Source: a virus
Virus record (IMG/VR): IMGVR_UViG_3300024261_000144
Location: 1 to 25,371 of that record
DNA: 25,371 nucleotides
Direction: 5' to 3' (one strand)
Each line of letters opens with the position of its first letter. Position 1 is the stretch's first letter. The notes beneath the pieces are model-generated. The model did no database searches. It was not told where the DNA came from and saw only the letters and a program-made list of their open reading frames with translations. A program made the translations under genes and the position numbers. Below are positions 20,521 to 25,371 of this stretch, piece by piece.

Positions 20521-23400
20521 CTATCCAAATTTTATACTACCAAGTATCTGATTGATTGGAGCAAATGCACCTGTGAACTTATATATGTTTCCTTTATACT
20601 TAAACACTATACCCTCACTTGGTACAACTGAATCCAACCCACCAATTGCTTGTAGTTTCTCAATTTGTATTTTTAACTTCTTTAACTTTTCTACGTTACC
20701 GCCACTCTGTAAATCCTTTAATGCACTTAACATTTCTTTACGAATCTTCTGTACTGATTTCTTAGGTGATACAGCAATATATCCTTGAATATTTTTTAAT
20801 ATCTCTGCACCAACTGAAAAGAATAATACTTCGAATGGTTTAATATTATCCTTAAAAATTTTCTTATGGTCTTGTTTATCTGTTGATAATATCCAATCCA
20901 TAAATTTAGGATTGTCTTTATAATCTTTTTTAATTTCTGCTATCTTATAACTCTTATCAAAAAATGCCCATCTTCTTACTAACTTAATAAACTGATTTGG
21001 TTTTAAATTAACCTTAAATTGTTTTGATGCGTTAAAAATATACTCTCTCCAATATGCCTCGTGGTATTCACCCAATGTATCTTTATCTTTTAACCCATAT
21101 TGAGATTGTAGTTTTTTTAATTGTCCTAAATACTTACTCTTCAATTTATTAAAGTCTTGATGTTTGGGTACAGTCAAAAAGTTTGGTTTCCCAATCTTAA
21201 ACATCTTTTGTATATGTTGATTCATTTGTTTAATCATACCTGCTAACATTCTAGCACTATCTTTTGGTTGTCCAATTGGTTTTCCACTTTCATCATATTC
21301 TAATGTTCCGTGAAATACAATTTCTGCAACATCGTAATCTATTACATTTGCAGTTGCGGGATACATAACCTCTAAATTCATCCATTTTTTACCATTACCG
21401 AATACTTTATCTTTTTGTTTATCACTCAAACTACCAATAGATTTTTCTAAATCTGTCATGGCACCTACAAAAGCTTTTTCAATCTCACCTCTACCACTAA
21501 ACATAGATTTTATTCCACTTGTGGTTGGTGCAGTTTTACCAAAGTTTTTTATATGTCCTTTATTACGAGCTGCCCTTAACTTCCCATCAATCCAACTTAC
21601 CATTAAATTCTGCCCATCAAGTTTTTCTGTAACCCCATCTTCTCTATCTAACTTTCCCCCTATACCATTAATAACTATCTGTTTCAAGTCTGAAAATGTA
21701 AGATTATTATCATCAAACGGATGTGCCATATGTCCATATGCTCCTCCCATAAGTAATAACTCCTTTGTGTATTCTGTTATATCAATTATTTCGTGAAAAT
21801 CTTTTAATTTTTTAGTAGGTGCTGGTTTAGGCGAATTACCCTTACCTGCCGTTGCAGTTCCCATATCATGTGTTGGTGAATCTGCCATCTTATTATGTTT
21901 ATTATCACCAAAGAACTTTACAATTTCCCACCCCATCTTATCAACAATTTTTTTCATATGTTTTTTATATTTAGGAAATGGATTAGCTACACTATCCGTA
22001 TTAGATGTATCTTGATTTATTGTTCTACCATATGTAGTGGTGGATACTCTATCTATAGTAGATGTACTAAAATCAAAACCAGGGTCTTTTGCATTCTTAC
22101 CAATGATATCATTAAGTACTTCCCACCCCATTATTTCTGCGTGTTTAGGGGATACTCGTTTATAATCCGAAAATGAATTAAAGAAATCATACAATCCCTC
22201 ATCATCAAAAATCTTTGCATCAAAATGATTTCCCAATGCACTTACTTCTTTTAATATATTTTTTACTGATGATTGATTATAAAACTCAAATAACTTTTTG
22301 AATTTGTTAGTCATCATATTATATAAACCCTTATCGTAGTATCCAAATAACTTTTTAAATACTTTAGGTCTATCCTCATCTTTAATCTTAGGTGAACCTA
22401 ATATATTTCTCATAGTAGTACCTGATACTTCGTTACTACCAACTTTCATACTTACATGCGGTGCAACTAAAAAGTATCCGTGTTCTTCGTGACCTTTTAT
22501 GTTTCGTATATTCTTTTTATAATCTTGGAAGTAACCTGGTGAACCATCTTTCTTCTTACCACCACTTAATCTACCAGCATCTTTTGCTCCAAAGATATAA
22601 ACAACTGCGGTAGTTTTTGGGTCAAACTTTTTAAGTAACTCTTTTGAAACTAAAGGTATTTTTTCTTTTCTAATTTTATTTTTTGGTACACCCATCTTTG
22701 CCATATGTCTTGCTTTCTCTTGAAAGTTCATTGGGTGTCTTGGTGGTTTCTTTATATCAGATGTAGTGATATATGCATCATCAACTTTAGATTGTAACCA
22801 TTTAAATGTTTTGTGATGATGTGGACCATATGGTTGAAATCTTCCACCATAAATACCTATTACTTTTTTAATCTTTGACGTTCCCTCAAATATATTATCA
22901 GATTTCCAAAACTTTGATGGGTCTTGTTCTAAATCTAAAACTTGTATTCTACCTTTTTTAACTCCGTGTTTTGATACTAAAATTTTTAATACCTTTTTAG
23001 CTTCAGAGTTAGATTTAGCTTTTGTATATAATATTTCTTCTGAACTCTTTTTTGGTGGGATGCCCCAAATTACAAATTCTTTTTTATTCTCGTTTACATT
23101 TTCTTTTTTATTAGCTCTAATACCTTTAAACTCTGCACCTCGCATGTCGGGGTCTGGGTTGGTAGAACCTTTATCGGTAGTTTTTATCGGTAATAATTTT
23201 TTACCATCTTGTTTTGCAAGTCTAAATTTTAACGCAGGTCTTTTATTGATAAGTAAATCACCCTTTTCATTATAGGTAATTGACTTAACAACTACCTTCT
23301 TGTTCTTAAATCTACCCATCAAGACAACATCACCAACTTTAACTGGTAGTTCTATTTCTTTGATAAGTGGTTTAGTTAACCATTCTGTAAGTTTATTCAT
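20521..23400 (-). CDS. Nucleotidyltransferase (NMNAT-like) fused to a KxDG ligase-like domain
   Basis: I start it at ATG 23400 (MNKLTEWLTKPLIKE, 959 aa), 4 nt after the previous stop; a GTG at 23460 would run through that gene. The leader ends in I-K-E. Residues about 180-335 form a cytidylyltransferase-fold domain: GIYGGRFQPYGPHHH (182-196), with an HxH-like signature after GRFQP as in NMN adenylyltransferases, RHPMNFQEKARHM, and SGTTMR (326-331) for the phosphate loop. Residues about 540-959 show covalent nucleotidyltransferase motifs: EKLDG (motif I, Lys593), RNKG (612-615), NLEVMYP (675-681), EGIVFKYKG (motif IV, from 929) and a Lys in the YKFTG that follows (motif V). Possible activities are NAD or RNA nucleotidyl transfer and RNA/DNA ligation. 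The motif reading is mine and the substrates are unknown. Confidence 0.75.
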   Translation of the reverse strand: MNKLTEWLTKPLIKEIELPVKVGDVVLMGRFKNKKVVVKSITYNEKGDLLINKRPALKFRLAKQDGKKLLPIKTTDKGSTNPDPDMRGAEFKGIRANKKENVNENKKEFVIWGIPPKKSSEEILYTKAKSNSEAKKVLKILVSKHGVKKGRIQVLDLEQDPSKFWKSDNIFEGTSKIKKVIGIYGGRFQPYGPHHHKTFKWLQSKVDDAYITTSDIKKPPRHPMNFQEKARHMAKMGVPKNKIRKEKIPLVSKELLKKFDPKTTAVVYIFGAKDAGRLSGGKKKDGSPGYFQDYKKNIRNIKGHEEHGYFLVAPHVSMKVGSNEVSGTTMRNILGSPKIKDEDRPKVFKKLFGYYDKGLYNMMTNKFKKLFEFYNQSSVKNILKEVSALGNHFDAKIFDDEGLYDFFNSFSDYKRVSPKHAEIMGWEVLNDIIGKNAKDPGFDFSTSTIDRVSTTTYGRTINQDTSNTDSVANPFPKYKKHMKKIVDKMGWEIVKFFGDNKHNKMADSPTHDMGTATAGKGNSPKPAPTKKLKDFHEIIDITEYTKELLLMGGAYGHMAHPFDDNNLTFSDLKQIVINGIGGKLDREDGVTEKLDGQNLMVSWIDGKLRAARNKGHIKNFGKTAPTTSGIKSMFSGRGEIEKAFVGAMTDLEKSIGSLSDKQKDKVFGNGKKWMNLEVMYPATANVIDYDVAEIVFHGTLEYDESGKPIGQPKDSARMLAGMIKQMNQHIQKMFKIGKPNFLTVPKHQDFNKLKSKYLGQLKKLQSQYGLKDKDTLGEYHEAYWREYIFNASKQFKVNLKPNQFIKLVRRWAFFDKSYKIAEIKKDYKDNPKFMDWILSTDKQDHKKIFKDNIKPFEVLFFSVGAEILKNIQGYIAVSPKKSVQKIRKEMLSALKDLQSGGNVEKLKKLKIQIEKLQAIGGLDSVVPSEGIVFKYKGNIYKFTGAFAPINQILGSIKFG

Positions 23401-23404
23401 TTTT

Positions 23405-24844
23405 TTACCACTTACGGCAAGACCAATATCTTGCTTTATGTTTTGGGCCTGGATTATCACAATTATGTCTTGCCCTAAAAGATTTACGAGCTGATGGATT
23501 AGATTTTCTAATTCTCATAGTTCCACCCTTTGCATCTCCACCTTGACCAAAGTTTACCTTAACCACATTACCCTTTGGGTTGTTAACATATACTTTAAAC
23601 TTTTTAACATCACCTTGCATAATCTTACCAAGTTTTACTTTTCTTCCTTGATATTCTGCTTCTTGTAACTTTTTATTATCAATAAATTCAAATGTGTATC
23701 CACCAGTTTCACCTGTATTGGATTCGTAATAGAGTTCGGTTTCACCTAACCAAACATTAGTCTGAACACCCTCTTTCTTTACACAATTGGGATATGTTTT
23801 ACCAAACATCTTTTTATTACCTTTCTTCTCATATCCTCTCCAACACTTTTCATCTAAACTCCAAACCTTAGTTTCTTTTATATTTTCTTTCTTAGATTCG
23901 GAAATTTGTATTCTTTTTTGAATAGTTGTCTCAAAAGTTTTGTATGTCTTATCAATATCCGATAATACTTTATCAAAAATAGATTTGTGCAATGACTTTA
24001 TTTTAGCAACATTTGATTTTACTTTTTTCAAACCTTTAATCATTTCTTTTTTATCTTTAACTTGATGGTATAAGTCTACATCCATTACATCCGTCATCAT
24101 TTTTTCTATTTTATTGTTATGTTTAATACTAAAATGCAAATCCGCCGATTGTCCGCTTAGTGCATCAAGTAAGTTATCTGTAAACTTTTCCATGGCCATA
24201 TTGATTTCGTGTAGTTTAACTTCATTTACGGATTCATTTTTAGATTTATTACCCCAATTCTTTGCACCAACTTTTCTACATTTAACTAAAGCACCACTTG
24301 CATATGCTGAAGGCCAGACATCATAACGAGATTTTACTTTATGGTAACACGCATCTTTTTCTCCTGCAGCCTCATCAAATTGAGCTTCTGTAAGTCTCTT
24401 TCCTACTAATTCTTCTAACCTCATTATGTTCTCCACTTTTGTTTTTACTCTAATTGGTTTTTTACCACCACCTCTTGTGGAATCAGTTCCACCGCGATTG
24501 GCTTTGTTTTGTGCACTTCGTTTTCTACGAGTAGCACTCTCCTTATCTTTCTTACTCATATTATTGGCTTTAGATTTAGGAACACATTTAGCGTATCCTC
24601 TCTTCTTACCACTTGTTCCACAAGGGGGATGTCCACCACCCTTTTTCTTTTTACCAATGTTTACCCATTTCTGTTTAAACCATTTTTTTAAATCTTCATT
24701 AATAACATTACCACAATTAACACAAGTATTCTCGTGTGCTAACATTTCTAACATATCGTTCTTAACCATCATCTTTTCTTTTGATGATAACCTATCTTTC
24801 TTTTTTCCGATTTCTCTCGGCTCATCTATGTGAAATGTTGCCAT
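23405..24844 (-). CDS. Modular Cys/Lys-rich virion-type protein, 479 aa, with DUF5872-like segments
   Basis: ATG 24844 behind CGGAG. Residues 1-140 hold CVNC (41-44), a Lys-rich region with PPCGTSGKKRGYAKC and MSKKDKESATRRKRSAQNKA. From 141 a second leader starts (MRLEELVGKRLTEAQ). Residues 160-201 carry ACYHKVKSRYDVWPSAYASG and KCRKVGAKNWG, and ESVNE is at 204-208. A helical part follows, then CWRGYEKKGNKKMFGKTYPN. The C-terminal 80 residues end in RKSFRARHNCDNPGPK and ARYWSCRKW, which I recall as typical of DUF5872. I have seen these segments combined in different ways in marine T4-like phages, so this looks like a mosaic. A basic, DNA-binding internal head protein is my inference. Confidence 0.68.
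   Translation of the reverse strand: MATFHIDEPREIGKKKDRLSSKEKMMVKNDMLEMLAHENTCVNCGNVINEDLKKWFKQKWVNIGKKKKGGGHPPCGTSGKKRGYAKCVPKSKANNMSKKDKESATRRKRSAQNKANRGGTDSTRGGGKKPIRVKTKVENIMRLEELVGKRLTEAQFDEAAGEKDACYHKVKSRYDVWPSAYASGALVKCRKVGAKNWGNKSKNESVNEVKLHEINMAMEKFTDNLLDALSGQSADLHFSIKHNNKIEKMMTDVMDVDLYHQVKDKKEMIKGLKKVKSNVAKIKSLHKSIFDKVLSDIDKTYKTFETTIQKRIQISESKKENIKETKVWSLDEKCWRGYEKKGNKKMFGKTYPNCVKKEGVQTNVWLGETELYYESNTGETGGYTFEFIDNKKLQEAEYQGRKVKLGKIMQGDVKKFKVYVNNPKGNVVKVNFGQGGDAKGGTMRIRKSNPSARKSFRARHNCDNPGPKHKARYWSCRKW
24221..24235 (-). repeat. Sixth perfect copy of the 15-nt ESVNE repeat
   Basis: GAATCCGTAAATGAA here is identical to the five copies 12 kb away in the 520-aa gene. The following codons (ESVNEVKL) also match the copy at 11940-11954 (ESVNEVKLTE), extending DNA similarity on the downstream side. 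Confidence 0.9.
24422..24434 (-). promoter_or_regulatory. Internal in-frame start with ribosome site inside the 479-aa gene
   Basis: The minus strand reads GGAG (24431-24434), six bases, then ATG (24422-24424), in frame with the 479-aa protein at Met141. The product would be 339 aa, beginning MRLEELVGKRLTEAQ, a leader like those of the neighbouring head genes. This suggests two products from one frame, or a recent in-frame fusion of two genes. Confidence 0.6.
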
Positions 24845-25200
24845 TATATTTCTCCGTACTCATACCCATCTATTGAATAATCTTTATCTCCATACTTATC
24901 CCAACTACCTACAGCATCTTGGAATCCCTCGTATTTCTCACCAGTATTTTTAATTTTTTTAATCACTTGTACTTGTAATGTTTTCTTATCCATCTTACCA
25001 CCATATGGGTCATCTGCGGTAGGAAAGTCTAATTGTGCATATCCACCCTTATCATACCAAGGCTCTGGTTTACTACTATCAATACCCAATACTCTTGATT
25101 GTCCTGCAGGTGAAAATCCTGTATCTGGTTCACCAGCATCAGCGGAGTGGTGATTACCATTAGCACTAATCTCTTTTACTATATCCATTAATTTAATCAT
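24844..25200 (-). CDS. Predicted internal head protein, 118 aa, unknown function
   Basis: Starts at ATG 25200 (ATGA overlap with the partial gene) and ends sharing bases with the next ATG. The leader MIKLMDIVKEI resembles the capsid-targeting type, but the tripeptide is V-K-E. It is followed by an acidic, Gly/Asp/His-rich, probably disordered part (NGNHHSADAGEPDTGFSPAG) and EPWYDKGGYAQLDFPTADDP, and ends GSWDKYGDKDYSIDGYEYGE. It is strongly acidic overall. I recognise no family. Overlaps at both ends show it belongs to the same operon as the modular proteins. Confidence 0.6.
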   Translation of the reverse strand: MIKLMDIVKEISANGNHHSADAGEPDTGFSPAGQSRVLGIDSSKPEPWYDKGGYAQLDFPTADDPYGGKMDKKTLQVQVIKKIKNTGEKYEGFQDAVGSWDKYGDKDYSIDGYEYGEI

Positions 25201-25371
25201 TTTATACCCATCAACTCTAATTCTTTTTCCCAGAATAATCCGTATATGGCTAATGCATTGACTTTAACTAACACATTCATTGTGTTTCCAACGTGAAATA
25301 CTTCTTGTTCATTTCTTTTTAATCCAACTTCTTTTCCAATCTTACCTAACCACTTATAATTACCAACAAAA
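25197..25371 (-). CDS. Partial gene, C-terminal 57 residues, unknown
   Basis: An open minus-strand frame enters from the right edge and stops at TGA 25197-25199, overlapping the next start as ATGA. The last residues include GLKRNEQEVFHVGNTMNVLV and end LFWEKELELMGIK, a normal soluble composition. Too little is present to identify it. Confidence 0.6.
   Translation of the reverse strand, partial: FVGNYKWLGKIGKEVGLKRNEQEVFHVGNTMNVLVKVNALAIYGLFWEKELELMGIK

Noticed and set aside
23401-23460. Upstream GTG start for the 959-aa protein
   Set aside because: It would overlap the conserved C-terminus of the 479-aa protein; the ATG at 23400, 4 nt after that gene's stop, gives a leader like those of the neighbours.
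1-25371. tRNA genes, integrase, insertion sequences and attachment sites
   Set aside because: No cloverleaf-like segment, transposase or integrase motif, or flanking duplication was recognised on either strand; nearly all sequence is used by tightly packed genes.

Overview
The window is part of the late virion-gene region of a T4-type tailed phage (myovirus), probably marine. It is AT-rich, about one third G+C by eye. Every convincing gene lies on the minus strand, so the text below goes from high to low coordinates, the direction of transcription. Recognisable T4 counterparts are gp17 (large terminase), gp20 (portal), gp21 (prohead protease), gp22 (scaffold), gp23 (major capsid protein), gp13 and gp14 (neck) and gp15 (tail terminator/sheath stabiliser). 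Most starts have a GGAG-type ribosome site, and many neighbouring genes overlap as ATGA or TAATG, which suggests translational coupling. The host cannot be named from the sequence; the phage-borne ribosomal protein bS21 is the best handle for finding it.

Right part (25371-19443): a partial gene; a 118-aa protein; a 479-aa modular Cys/Lys-rich protein with a second in-frame start behind its own ribosome site; and a 959-aa protein joining an NMN-adenylyltransferase-like nucleotidyltransferase to a domain with KxDG ligase-type motifs. Then come a zinc-ribbon protein, two small proteins of unknown role (one a Lys/Glu coiled coil) and, at 19429-19049, a spanin-like membrane protein.

Middle part (19049-8445): gp17 runs directly into gp20, with no tail sheath or tube gene between them as there is in T4. 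Three conserved head-region genes follow, then gp21, then nine small or modular genes. The largest of these is a 520-aa beads-on-a-string protein whose modules are separated by the pentapeptide ESVNE, encoded by a perfectly repeated 15-nt sequence. Many proteins from 25200 to 8664 begin with a short amphipathic leader that ends in (L/I)-x-E. This resembles the T4 capsid-targeting sequence cut by gp21, so I infer that much of this region encodes proteins packaged inside the head. The block ends with bS21, which uses a TTG start.

Left part (8444-1): a 95-nt element with alternative inverted repeats, gp22, gp23, a strong intrinsic terminator, then gp13, gp14 and gp15. The gp15 homologue carries an extra C-terminal tail-fibre-like half of about 300 aa. 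It is followed by three fibre-like proteins that share its modules and a small zinc-finger/NUMOD3-like protein inserted among them.

The octamer ATAAATAT occurs in most of the real intergenic gaps and, by eye, in no gene. It resembles the T4 late promoter TATAAATA but reads on the strand opposite to the genes.
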